A stretch of DNA of 64,000 nucleotides from Gigaspora rosea (lineage: Eukaryota > Glomeromycota > Glomeromycetes > Diversisporales > Gigasporaceae), in the NCBI GenBank assembly GCA_003550325.1, contig QKWP01001270.1, forward strand, positions 63,072 to 127,071. Direction: 5' to 3'. Numbering within the stretch: the first letter of the stretch is position 1; each line of letters opens with the position of its first letter. Of this stretch, positions 1-11,193 are shown in pieces. Under the pieces are notes generated by a model. The model was not told the DNA's origin. It saw only the letters and a list, made by a program, of their open reading frames with translations, and did no database searches. The translations under genes were made by a program, and so were the position numbers.

Positions 1-343
1 GCATTACCCGCCGTCCCATTATTTCAATTTTTTCGATTTTCCAATTGACATCTATTTTTTCCCAATATTTTCATCCGGTGTCACCCGATGGAGACCTTAA
101 TTTCCCGTAATTGTCCTAGATAGGACTGACAGGAAAAATATAACTGCCGGCCCAATTTTCCTTGTTGCGCAAATGAAAAATTGACTTTAAATGTGAACAT
201 TATTCTATTTGCAGTAAATTAAAAAAAAAAAAATTCTGTCCGTCCGTCCCGAATTTTGAAATCCATGTAATGCAAAACGAAAAATCAACTTTGCGTGGCC
301 TAATCTATGTTCAATATAAAATAAAAATGTCAATTACTCTGGT
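1..343. other. Gene-free left edge next to the broken COQ5 end
   Basis: No coding frame is supported here. The stretch contains GC-richer blocks than its neighbours (for example around 100-170 and 235-300, with cgtccgtcccg-type runs) and an A-run near 221-232. COQ5 homology stops abruptly at its right edge, so this is probably inserted repeat DNA or the start of a rearrangement. No terminal repeat can be seen because the window begins here. Confidence 0.4.
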
Positions 344-1001
<658 letters not shown>

Positions 1002-1462
1002 TAAAAAAATTAAATTGATAAAGATCGATATTCATATCGATATACATTTTAAGATTATCATATATGATTAATCAAGATCAATAATTTAGTCATATGTAAA
1101 ATAAATATCACTAGGCTAATGCGTAGCATTATATGTCCGGAGCTAATCATATGATGTTCATCATATTACACAAACGCGTTAATATGCATATGTTGGTAAC
1201 ATTAAAAGCACAAATATAGACACGCGTGCGGACAGACAAAAAATTTCCAAATTCCATTTCTGATAAGATTTACATCATATATATGCAAGTATATCAAAAA
1301 AGTAAAATTTGTCAAGATTTTTACAATTGAAGCACATCAGGAAGGTAATTTTTGTATCACTTCGCATAGAAACTTAGGGACCGTCGCTACGCTCCGGCCA
1401 ACAATACACCGTGATTTTACACAACTTTTTTGCATCGTACCTTTTCCAAAAATATTAATAAA
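1002..1462. other. Intergenic, possible divergent promoter region
   Basis: No gene seen. It lies between the divergent COQ5 fragment and the ATG at 1463. It holds AT-rich palindromic words (cgatattcatatcgatat near 1025) and, at about 1345-1402, a 60-bp sequence that recurs in the opposite orientation at about 20127-20190, so part of it is dispersed repeat. Confidence 0.4.
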
Positions 1463-1652
1463 ATGTCAACTGAAACTGTCCCAGATTCTGGATATTACAG
1501 TATTAGCAATGTTAGCGGTGTACAAAGCTCAGTGTGAGTAGATAATTATGTTCAACTGGTACTTCTGCTTTTTGCTAACCCTCCAGTTATTAATTTCAGA
1601 ACCGATGATACTGTCACCATCGTATGGGAGAGCTTGGTACTTTCATGCTGAG
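1463..1652 (+). pseudogene. Truncated two-exon gene start, possibly beta-trefoil lectin-like
   Basis: An ATG at 1463 opens MSTETVPDSGYYSISNVSG; the exon runs to 1533 with a GTGAGT donor, and after a 66-bp intron ending TTTCAG the frame continues TDDTVTIVWE before a stop at about 1652. The GYYSI...VTIVW spacing recalls the first lobe of ricin-type (beta-trefoil) lectins, but too little remains to be sure. The reading frame is lost where a segment shared with 2398-2809 begins (about 1617), so the gene was probably cut by that duplication. Confidence 0.35.
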
Positions 1653-2809
1653 TTTAACTCCGATGGTTGACGTTAAAAGGTTGGCAGTGATTTATGAGAT
1701 GCGGATATTTATGATTTATTAGGCATTTATTTATAAAAGGAACGAAATTATATAGCTTTTATTTTATATAGGAATTTTGGGGAATGTATATTTTTATTAA
1801 CCAAGGCGAGAGCAAGCCTTTATATACATTTAAAAATTTTAGAGCGTTACGCTGAATTTCTAGCGATGCGCTAATAATTTAGTGTTATGTTGAAAAACTA
1901 GCGTTACCCACTTAGAATACATAATAATGCCTAATACTATTAAGGTAGGATCAACAGACGAAGGAAAAATTATTCGTTACATTATCCTTCCCTTAAAGGG
2001 TGAGCTCCTGCGAGCCTAACAAAATCTTAACAAAAGAAAAGAAACAGGAGAAAGATCACTCAACCAAATAAAATTACTAATTTATAAATTTCAAACGTGA
2101 GTCCTCGTGTTGCAACCACTGCCTATCCGTCGGCGCATCTGTGCATTGCCAACCACGAATGTCCCTCACAATCTCAACCACGAAACAAAGTCAAGTTTTT
2201 CCCTGCTCACTTATTCGGTTAATCTTACGTTAGGATCGTCATAACCGTAGTTATCTTGGAACTCAGCCTTTTATCTCACATTCGACGTTGTCCAAGGTTG
2301 GATGGTAAGATTATGGCCAGGGCTGAATATAAATTGAACACAAAGGCAAGAAGGCGTGGGGTTAATATTCATTCCACACAATCGACACCGTATGTCATCA
2401 TCGTATGGAGAGCTTGTACTTTCATGCCGAGTTTAACTCCGATGGTTGACGTTAAAAGGTCGCATGAATTGGGAAGTAATTTATGGGAAACGGATATTTA
2501 TGATTTATTAGGCATTTATTTATAAAGGAACGAAATTATATAGCTTTTATTTTATATAGGAATTTTGGGGAATGTATCTTTTTATTAAACAAGGCGAGAG
2601 CAAGCCTTTAAATACATTTAAAAATTTTCGAGCGTTACGCTGAATTTCTAGCGATGCGCTAATAATTTAGCGTTAGAATACATAATAATGCCTAATACTA
2701 TTAAGGTAGGATCAACATGATTATGATGGTATAATTATGGAAGGTAGGTGACAACTTAAAGAATTATACAAATACGAAATGAGGAGACGAAGGAAAAATT
2801 ATTCGTTAC
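1617..2809. repeat. Diverged direct duplication (about 1617-1985 and 2398-2809)
   Basis: Both copies run from cgtatgg(g)agagcttg through a block with gatatttatgatttattagg and aaggcgagagcaagcc to gtaggatcaaca and gacgaaggaaaaattattcg. They differ by point changes and indels; the right copy has 68 extra bases (2718-2785) before gacgaagg. The spacer (about 1986-2397) has a 60-90-codon open frame with no recognisable domain. The right copy leads into the Uma2-like gene; the left copy is a detached duplicate of its 5' region. Confidence 0.75.
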
Positions 2810-4022
2810 AATACTGTTTCAAAACAAAAAATGCCGGATTGTTCCTACTTTCGAAGCTTATGGTGGAAGGAAGGAAATTTTCACCCAGAAGCAAAGTGGG
2901 AAGAAGCTACGTAAGTTTTTTCATGGTGGGCTGGTTATATTTGAACAAAACTAATTTTGGCTGAATATAACAAGGCTTCCGTATGTGCTCGCTGAGGGCG
3001 TAACTTTGGACGAGTACGAAAGTCACACCGACAAGTTCAACATACATGGTTTATGGGAATGGACAAATTATAAAGTCTTGGTTTATGAACTTCCATTAGA
3101 GCCACACGAAATTTGTATTGGAACGATTGTAAAGGAATTTAATGAATGCTGTAGAGATGTTAACCGAACTGATGCCAGCATCATAAACTTTGGTGCAACT
3201 CGTTAGGATCAATTAACTAACTATCTCAGTCCTATTTATATATCATAGCATCAAATTAATTTTCTTTCTTTTAAAGGAACTCGTGCTGATAATTCTGGAA
3301 AAGAGGCTGACGCTTCTTTTCGTCCAATGAAACCAGAAGTGCCTGCACTAACCGGAAGTGATGGAAAGGTATCTTTTGTTTTCTCTATTGGCTTTGAGCC
3401 CTTTAACATTGAAGTTTTACATTTTCATGATTTTAGAGGAAACCATGGCCAAATATTATTGTGGAAGTCGCATATACTGAAAGTATAAATCATGTCTTCG
3501 AAAAGGTGAAAGATTACTGGCTAAAGAATCTTAGTCGCGCACATGATGCAATAGTTGTTAAAATCGATCCGGTTGCTGAGGATGTAACACCTTCACGCAT
3601 GCAAGTAAGTTATACTTCTTAAAATATAAGTGATATTTTATTGCTTGTGTATCATTCTAAAGAATAAACCTATGTAGGCATGGCATTTTTGTTCCACTGA
3701 CAGAAGAACAAGACAAGGAGAACTTCAACATCGAACTCACGTAATGTCAAATATAGGATAAATTATCTTTTCTACCAATTTTCAAAATTTTTTAATATGG
3801 ATGGTTTATTATTTTTATTACTAGTTTGAATTTGGTACTCGTGATGGTGCCGGGAATCTTTTGGATATTTTGCAGGGTACATGCCTCATAAAAATTAATT
3901 TGGATTGTCTCTACCACCAAGCACATCCTGATGTTCAAATTCCACGAACCATCCTTCCCGATCCCATTGTACTGGATTTTTTCTTTGTCAGAAGTGAATT
4001 TCTCCGTGCATATAGAAAATAA
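2688..4022 (+). CDS. Uma2-like PD-(D/E)XK nuclease-fold protein, multi-exon
   Basis: Six exons join in phase: 2786-2910, 2975-3201, 3277-3368, 3437-3604, 3678-3740, 3825-4022, giving 290 residues from the first secure codon. The first half reads VTLDEYESHTDKF...WEWTNYKVLVYELP (the Uma2 'yEly-dG' region). The centre has WPNIIVEVAYTES followed by EKVKDYWL and DAIVVKIDPV, the E-x-V / K motif layout of Uma2-family restriction-endonuclease-like folds. Function in eukaryotes is unknown; nuclease activity is inference. The start is unsettled: ATG 2688 reads MPNTIKVGST but a 68-nt segment (2718-2785) breaks the frame before DEGKIIRY, an in-frame stop sits at 2780-2782, and ATG 2831 is the first internal start. 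A hAT-type element is inserted 13 bp after the stop. Confidence 0.65.
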
Positions 4023-4035
4023 TATGGTGCTAACC

Positions 4036-4541
4036 TAGAGGTTGGAACCGATTTGCAAATTGTCTAATCGGATATTCATTCTTTTTTAAAAAAAATAAAT
4101 CGATTATATATCTCTTTTAAAAAATTTATATCGGTTATAATCCGGTTTTGTATTAAATATATGTATATTGAAATTAGTAATTTAGCTTATATTTCATTCA
4201 CAATAGGCTTTTAAGTATACAAGTATGTACTTGTGCACTATATTGACCTCTGGAAGATCGCATCTAAATTGACGACATATATAAAAATTTCTTGTTTTTT
4301 TCCAGATTAATTCAATTGCTATATATTCAAAAGCTTTATAATAATTACAAAATTCATTATCTGCATTCCTAGTTTTAGCACGACTATTTCGCGCAGCTAC
4401 CTTATTTAAAAACCGGTTTAAAACCGATAATCCGATTTTATTTACAAAGTCAAATTTAAATCCGATATATTTTTTATTGTAAATCGGATTGATATTTTAA
4501 ACTGAATATCCGGTTATAAACCGATACGATTCCAACCACTA
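4036..4541. mobile_element. Non-autonomous hAT-type element, 506 bp
   Basis: Imperfect terminal inverted repeats TAG(A/T)GGTTGGAA(C/T)CG lie at both ends and an exact 8-bp target duplication TGCTAACC flanks them (4028-4035, 4542-4549). Eight-base duplications and TA-starting termini are the hallmark of hAT transposons. The interior repeats the termini's aaccgataatccg-type words in both orientations and encodes nothing. It sits immediately 3' of the Uma2-like gene and could supply its terminator. Confidence 0.85.
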
Positions 4542-4621
4542 TGCTAACCATGTGTAACATACAAATCTACGAATATGATTGGCAAATAGATATCCCAGCT
4601 TTTTTCTAGAGAAGTGCCGTA

Positions 4622-5038
4622 TAGGGACCTCAGTTTTATGCGATGCGATGCGATGCGCATAATGAGCATCGCATATGCGAAGCATAATTTGGCCCAAAAT
4701 CGCATAATAGTAACTAATGCCTGTGATTGGTCGATTTTTAACCAACCGATCGTTTTTTTTTTATAAAAAATTTTTGAACGCAAATTTCAGAATTTTTTTT
4801 ATATATACCGTTCCGACATATTCTGAGTAGAAAATCTAACAATGTAAATTATGTAAAATTCCGAAAGAAATTGACCAATCCAAATTGAGTATATTTATCA
4901 CGTGGTTAATGGTACGAAAAAATCGCATAATTTACGATTGTTTCGCATAATTCTGGGAACGTAAAGCATTAGCCGCATAATTTGGCCCAATCGCATCGCA
5001 TAATTTGCATTTTATTTCGCATCGCACTGAGGTCCCTA
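4622..5038. mobile_element. Non-autonomous hAT-type element, 417 bp
   Basis: Perfect 12-bp terminal inverted repeats TAGGGACCTCAG / CTGAGGTCCCTA are flanked by an exact 8-bp duplication GTGCCGTA (4614-4621, 5039-5046). Subterminal regions are rich in repeated gcgatgcgatgc and gcataatt words in both orientations, typical of transposase-binding subterminal repeats. No coding capacity. It lies 80 bp from the preceding hAT-type element but has different termini, so a different transposase source is likely. Confidence 0.9.
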
Positions 5039-5046
5039 GTGCCGTA

Positions 5047-5340
5047 GCATAGACACTAGGCTGCTCTCTTTCTTTTTTCATTACACTTTTTTTAAGGTTT
5101 CAGTTTTTGAGCTTATGGCTTTTTTTTAAGGGTTTTTCCTTTTTTGAGATCTCGGTTTTTTTCCTAAGGTTTCGGTTTTTTTTACTGAGGTCTCAGCTTT
5201 TTTTTTTTGATGTTAGGTCTCGGATTTTTTTTTTTTTTTGAGGTCTCGGGGGTTTTTTTTAAAGTTAGACTTTTTCAAACCCGTTTCTGATTACCAAAAA
5301 AGATAAAAATCCACCAATTTATTAAATTTCAACCTACAAT
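5047..5340. repeat. T-rich degenerate low-complexity tract
   Basis: About 200 bp of T-runs separated by variants of ggtttcgg or ggtctcgg, a degenerate tandem array with a period near 25-30 bp. No gene. It directly precedes the transposase remnant. Confidence 0.6.
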
Positions 5341-5344
5341 GTTG

Positions 5345-6835
5345 TGCAATAAATATTCTTAAAAATCAGCCTGATTTTGCATCACAAAAAAAAAAAATTT
5401 ACAAGAGATTATCGAGACGGCTGGTCATCTTTGCATTTTTTATCCAAAGTATCATTGTGAGCTCAATTATATTGAGTCTTTTTGGGGAGCAGCTAATGTT
5501 GTTAGCCGAAATTGTTTTATGCTTGTAGAAATATTTCGACATTTGATATTTAGGCTGCCAAAATGTCTAAATATTAACGAAATCCTAAATTATGCCGAAA
5601 TGTCTAAATAATGTCGAAATGTCTAAATAATGTCGAAATGTCTAAATTAAGAAATAATATGAAAAAACATATAGTAATAGGTTTGCTATCCAAACAAGCT
5701 CTAGCGTTCATACTTTAACATCAATACCTCTAGTCTAGGACTAAAGTCTAGGACTAATTATTTGAACCCATACCAATCAACTCATGTATAAACTACTGAC
5801 CTCTCAGTTCTAAAATTTTCTAAACCCCAAGGTTCTAAACTACATGAAAACACAAGCATAAGAAAGATGTCTAACATAGCTAAAGAGAATCGGGGCGTCA
5901 TCCTGCAGCATCTGTTTCAGGTCCCTGCACTGCCATTGCAGCCGCGGAACTGTATGTAAATATAATGAAGTAGGGATGCGAATCGATTCTAAAAATCAAA
6001 ATCGATGATCGAAACCTCAAAATTGGTTTAGAATCGATGATCGAATTCTAAATCTTTATAGTTATTTCTTGTATTGAGTGCCTGATTAGATTCTATTTTT
6101 TATTATTTAATACTGTAAGTTAATAGGTTTTACAAATAATATGAAGCAATGTACAAAGTTTTTTGGTTGTTTTAAAGCCATACCAGAGCTTATTGCGCTT
6201 TGCAAAAATGTGTAATCTCTGCAGATCATGTCACGAGAAATCAGCCGAGTTTTCAATTCTAATGATTTTTGGATAAAACAGACTTTTTGATGAAAATGAT
6301 GATCAATAGGGAATTAAAATTTTCCGCTATCATCACCATATAAATCACAGGGTCACACTTTTTGCAAAACGCTATAATTAAATAGAATCTTATATTTAGT
6401 CATATAGTATTATATTTAGTCAACTATTTAGACATTTAGTTACATAGTATTTATTTAGTCAACTATTTAGACATTTAGGCAAATTTAGACTTTTGACATT
6501 TCGAAAAAAAAATAATGCCATGTCGAAATATATTTAGACACTAATTGCCTAAATAGCTGACTAAATTAAGTATTTCGACTAACAACATTAGGAGCAGCAA
6601 AACAATATGCACGTTTACATTGCAATTATTCTTTTAAAGGTCTTAAAAAACCATCCCTTGTGCATTAGAATCTGTCAGTCTTACCAAAATTTGTCATTTT
6701 GCACGTTGATCTGCTCGATATATGAGTGCTTATGAGTATGGTCTCTCTGGAAAGGCAGTAGTTTTTGCTGTGAAGAAATATTGATCCCATTGCGGGTGCC
6801 AGAAAGTGTGTTAGAAGAATTTGGCCATATAAATT
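5345..6835 (+). pseudogene. DDE-endonuclease transposase remnant, split by a hAT-type element
   Basis: Two coding pieces flank the insertion at 5494-6590. The left piece reads ILKNQPDFASQKK, then after a frameshift EIIETAGHLCIFYPKYHCE and LNYIESFWGAA. Removing the insertion and one target copy joins it exactly to KQYARLHCNYSFKGLKK, then after another frameshift ALESVSLTKICHFAR and YMSAYEYGLSGKAVVFAVKK. The FYPKYHCELNYIE..WGAAK block is the C-terminal part of a Tc1/DDE-superfamily endonuclease transposase common in fungi. Frameshifts and in-frame stops show it is dead; the N-terminal catalytic part is not present. Confidence 0.8.
5494..6590. mobile_element. Non-autonomous hAT-type element, 1097 bp
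   Basis: Terminal inverted repeat TAATGTTGTTAG(C/T)CGAAAT with an exact 8-bp target duplication GGAGCAGC (5486-5493, 6591-6598). Both ends carry repeated taaatgtcgaaa / ttagacattt words. The interior is non-coding and contains short repeats such as gaatcgat...atcgatga (about 5980-6050) and tctaggactaaagtctagg (about 5735-5755). Its removal restores the reading frame of the host transposase remnant. Confidence 0.9.
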
Positions 6836-6849
6836 AGAGTTAGTTTGCA

Positions 6850-7804
6850 TTAGATATAGAAAGTTTATTAGCTTTAAAAGTTATATGCATTGTAGTAGCA
6901 TGAAATATAATTCAAAATAATAAATATTTGACGGTATTTCAGTATAGTATTAATATAATGAATTTTTTAAAGCATTGTATTAAAAATATAAATAAAAGAG
7001 ATTGCTTGTTAAGAGTTTTAACTGGGTGAATAATGTTACCAATAGTTTTGAGATCTTTATGAAGTATAGTAACTTTGGGAGTAAAGGATGTGAAATGTAT
7101 TTCTTATTGTGTATTTTTTGTTAGGAATAATGATAAAAACTGCATTGATAATAAATGTGTATATTTTATGTCATGACTTCTCTAGTTTCTGTAATTAAGA
7201 GTACTTTGTATTGCAGTTAATCAATTTTTGAGTTGAGTATTGGATCATATATCGTGGTATTGTCATTTGGGTATGGAAATACCTGGTTCCCTAATGTTTT
7301 AAAACTTCCTACTATTACGCATACTTGCACGTATAAAAAATTCATATCGAATCAAACAGCGAGAAATAAAGTGCTTAAAAATTTAGTATTTAGTAATTTG
7401 TTCTTGAAAATTCAACATAATTACTTTTTTTCTAAATATATTCTAATTATTCTCTTAGTAGTATTGATTCCTATTAAACAATGAACCTTGTAAAATTTAA
7501 ACGCAAAATTTTTACAAAGACGTGGAAATATATTTAATCCATTAAGATGAAAGAAAAAATTTTTTTGGTTTGAATATTTTAAGTATAAAGCCAAGGAAGA
7601 TATTTGATGCATTTTTTAACTTAAATTAACTATTTTGCGTAACAAAAGTCGCGTGGTGATGGCATTCGTGGGTATCAGGGGAAGTCCTGTGCAAGTAGAT
7701 AGTCACGTAGGCGGAAACGTCACCATGCTAAAATTGTATTCTAGTTAGTATACCAACAAATAGTATAGTGTTAATCGAATTTATAGTAATATGTGAAAAA
7801 GCAC
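6850..7804. other. Gene-free AT-rich stretch
   Basis: Open frames of 60-83 codons occur on both strands (for example 7233-7484) but lack recognisable domains and show AT-driven composition. A somewhat GC-richer block at about 7645-7715 lies downstream of ESF1. I see no supported feature. Confidence 0.4.
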
Positions 7805-10404
7805 CTAGTTATCATCAGATATATCTAATTTTTCTTTTGATCTAGCTTGATGTCGTTGTTCTTCTAGCAATTTAGACATTGCCTTTGTCTTTTTAAATCT
7901 ATTTTAGGATTAGTTAGTTAATATCAATCAAGAATCACAATAACTGTACGTTGAATCGTTCGAAAAATAAAATTCCAGAAAAATAAGGATACCGAGGGTT
8001 AGCAGGGTCTATTGCGAAATGATGAGACTCGTGAAGGGCTGCAAAACGAGAATCATTGACATTAATTTCAAAAGTGTCTTCTTGAACATCTTTTTGATTC
8101 TTCCTTTTTCTTTTCTTTTTTTCATTTTTGATAATTTCTTTCATATCAAAATGTTTATTATCTTCTTCATCCATAACAAGAAGTTCCAATTCGGCTCTCT
8201 TTCTATCTGTTTCGATACGTTCCTCATTAGATATCTTTTGTTTTCGTTTCTTTGAGTTTTCAAAGAATGGATCATCCAATGCATTAGTGGTACTATCATC
8301 GGACATTTCTGCATATATATATAAATCAAAGTATTAAATAACAGTATTTATTTGATAAAACTATGAATGAAATTTCTTACCATTTTTAATATTCTGAGAT
8401 TTATTTGCTTTTTTGGCAGCTTTTCTTTCTTTTCTTTTTTCGCGTTGTTTACGCTTATATTTTTCTATAGTGGTTTCGTCTTCAATAGACTATTTACAAT
8501 TTTTATTGACGTTAATAATACATAGCAAGAAAAGAAAAAAAAAAAAGAGGCATTACATTATACATTACTTTATCCATAGAAGTCTCCGTAACTTGTTCGT
8601 TTAGTCCTGGAGTAAATGTAATTTCCATATCCAGATCATCATCCGAATATTCATTATTTGCTTCATTAACAAGATTTTTGTATTTCTGCAAAGATGTTTC
8701 ATCGCTTTCATCAGATTCTTCGCTGGATGAAGCCAGATAAACTTTAAAATCCATCTCTTCAATATCTTTTTTTGAGAAACTCCGTCGTACCACCTTGACA
8801 CGATCCGGATCATCTTCATCCCATGTTAACTTCACATCTGAATGTTGCAATACCTGTATTAATATAGAGAACGCAATAAATAAGTACAATAAAATAAATA
8901 TTTACAGTATATGAATACAACCTGACTCCTAAATATGCATAACTCTAGTGGTGTAGTTGCATTTATGATCAATAAAACATATATAGAGTATTGCATTTAA
9001 GGATGTCCTGTTATATGAAATATTCATTAAAGATTATGAATTCTTACTCCTGTGACAAAATCTACAGGCTTATAGATATCAGGCGCTTGAAAACATTCGT
9101 CTCTGAATTTAGACAGGGAAGAAAAAAAATTTAATTTACAAATAAAATTAAGTCTAAAATGTGTATGATAAATATTTATTTATATACTTTGCCTCATCTT
9201 CAAATGTCATATCATCAGGTATAAAACGTAAATCGAGAACATTTGCAGTACTTTCAAATTCTGTACCATCGCATTGTTGATATATATGACGTGCGTTTTC
9301 CACTGTATCACAATCAACAACAGCATAATAATATCTGTCATAGGAAAAATAATTGTTATACATTTATTTACATTTATTTACATTTATTATACTTTATAAA
9401 TGATTTAATCTTGATTAATACTTTAATCTCTCCAATTGATATTTTCTCAAAGCATCCTGGTCAAATTCTTCACCGAAATCACATTTGATTATTGTCTTTT
9501 CATTAATTTCTTCATCCTCAGAATTATTATCTGCTGGTATAAATATTTCCTTTGGTGGACCTTCATGTGCTTCCTAAAATAAATATACATAACATTTAAT
9601 TTAATTGAATCACTTAGACATTAAAATGAAATATATAAATACCTTCATTAATCTCTCTTTGCCGAACTCCGAAGGGTATATCTTAACTGAATGTATAACA
9701 AATCCATTTTTTTTGAAACCATTAAATAATTTCATTAGATCTGAAGCTTTTACGTTATCCCAATCAAGATTGACCACAGCAAATCTATGGGTCTCTTCTC
9801 CAATTGGTATCTGCTCATCAGGTTGTTCAGTGCTAACTTCATCTCCGTCATTATCAACATCATCATCTGATGACTCAGAAATTACACCCTCTCCTCTAGC
9901 AAGATCTAAAATTGGTGAGGTATCTTCTTCTGATTCATATTCGCTCTTTTCGGAATCATCATCGGAAGAATCAATGACATCCTTTGACAGTTTATGAATT
10001 TTATTTTCGTGTGGAAGACTGTCTTCCTCATCCAACATGTAAAAATTTCTTAATTCGCTTGCTACTTTATTTGAAGAAGTCGATCGCCCATATTTATCAA
10101 CCTTGGCTTAAAAAAATTATTATAAAGTAAATAATAAATTCAATCAAACAAAATTTTTATCAACAAATTACACATGAGAAAAGAGCATTGGCTTACGTGT
10201 TTCGATAAATTCTTCACTATTAAAAAGGTGAGCAAACCGAGGATCAAGGGTAATTTTTACGTCTTTTCGTTTAGGCCGTATAAATCGTGGGTCTTTTCGT
10301 ACATGTTCGAAACGTGAGTCTGTAACATTCGAAAAATCATGGGTTTGACTCAATTTTTTATTCCTCTTAGTAGGATTTAAAGAATTTGCTTTTTTTCCTT
10401 TCAT
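7805..10404 (-). CDS. ESF1: ESF1 pre-rRNA-processing protein, complete, nine exons
   Basis: ESF1 is a nucleolar factor required for 18S rRNA maturation in the small-subunit processome. Nine exons join in phase: 10404-10197, 10106-9643, 9573-9422, 9334-9188, 9102-9048, 8853-8569, 8489-8381, 8308-7993, 7898-7805, giving 609 residues. The N-terminus has the family repeats [15 protein letters not shown] and DPRFAHLF, then TPKVDKYGR and an acidic stretch. The central RRM-like core reads [33 protein letters not shown] and [19 protein letters not shown]. The C-terminus has the NUC153 motif [19 protein letters not shown] followed by [12 protein letters not shown]. Basic and acidic low-complexity segments fit a nucleolar protein. 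All introns are GT/AG. Start at 10404 is the first ATG of the frame. It appears intact. Confidence 0.96.
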
Positions 10405-10820
10405 CCCCAATGATAGAGAAAAAAATTAAGTCGATAGTTTATCGTTATCATTTTATGGAAAAAATTTGTGAAAATCAGATCAAGTTAAAAAATTTGTCCA
10501 ATCACGTAAAAAAGTCGTAATTAGCCAATTAAATTATGAATTTACATAAATTCGCTGAATACGTGGGCGTTAAGTAGCTTTTTTCCGCAAATTTATGTTA
10601 AATCAAGCTAAGGCATTTGAACTTTGAAGTTTAGATTATTTCATAATCTCTAACTTTTTGAAGAAGGCATTTTTAACGCTAAAGGATAGATAAATTTTTT
10701 AGCCCTAATTAAAAATTATAGCCTCACCCACTAAATAAAGGTTAACGATTTTGGTACCATCTCATCGAGACAAATCGAATGGTAACAAAATCTTTATATG
10801 TTTGAAATTAATATATAATT
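10405..10820. promoter_or_regulatory. Upstream region of ESF1
   Basis: No gene. It is the presumed promoter region of ESF1, AT-rich, with no TATA or element I can assign with confidence. It ends at a small inverted-repeat element. Confidence 0.3.
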
Positions 10821-11034
10821 TCACGGCTGATGCTGAAGTTGGCTGATGCTGAAGTTTTGGGGTCTCGATTTGAAACTATAAGCCCTGCTAAATCCACATA
10901 TACTATATAAATATGAAATCTACACCCAAACCCTACCCTAACCCTATAAGACAAAAACGAAAAAAACACCCAAAAAAAGGTTTAAAATTTTATATCAAAA
11001 TAGGTCAAAACTTCAGCATCAGCATCAGCCGTGA
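10821..11034. mobile_element. Small inverted-repeat element (MITE-like), 214 bp
   Basis: Ends are inverted repeats TCACGGCTGATGCTGAAG / CTTCAGCATCAGCCGTGA-like, with an extra internal copy of ctgatgctgaag near the left end. Flanks share an imperfect atataat(t) word, so the target duplication is not secure. The interior contains ccctaccctaaccctata, which resembles telomeric repeat but is only two to three degenerate units. Confidence 0.6.
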
Positions 11035-11128
11035 CATATAATAATTAGGGAGTTAATATCACTTGAAATCCAAAGAACAAAAGAATTGAATTTTTTGATA
11101 TATAATAAAATTTATAATTGTACACAAT

Positions 11129-11193
11129 GTATGATACACGGGTATTAATTTGCAAATTGCAAATGAGTTATCATATGTACCCGTGTTTCATAC
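11129..11193. repeat. 65-bp hairpin
   Basis: Inverted arms gtatgatacacgggta and tacccgtgtttcatac (one mismatch) enclose a 33-bp AT-rich loop. Such short foldbacks are abundant in this window and probably derive from miniature inverted-repeat elements. Confidence 0.6.

Noticed and set aside
10920..10950. ccctaccctaaccctata looks like telomeric repeat
   Set aside because: Only two to three degenerate units and located inside a small inverted-repeat element; not a telomere or a convincing interstitial telomere.
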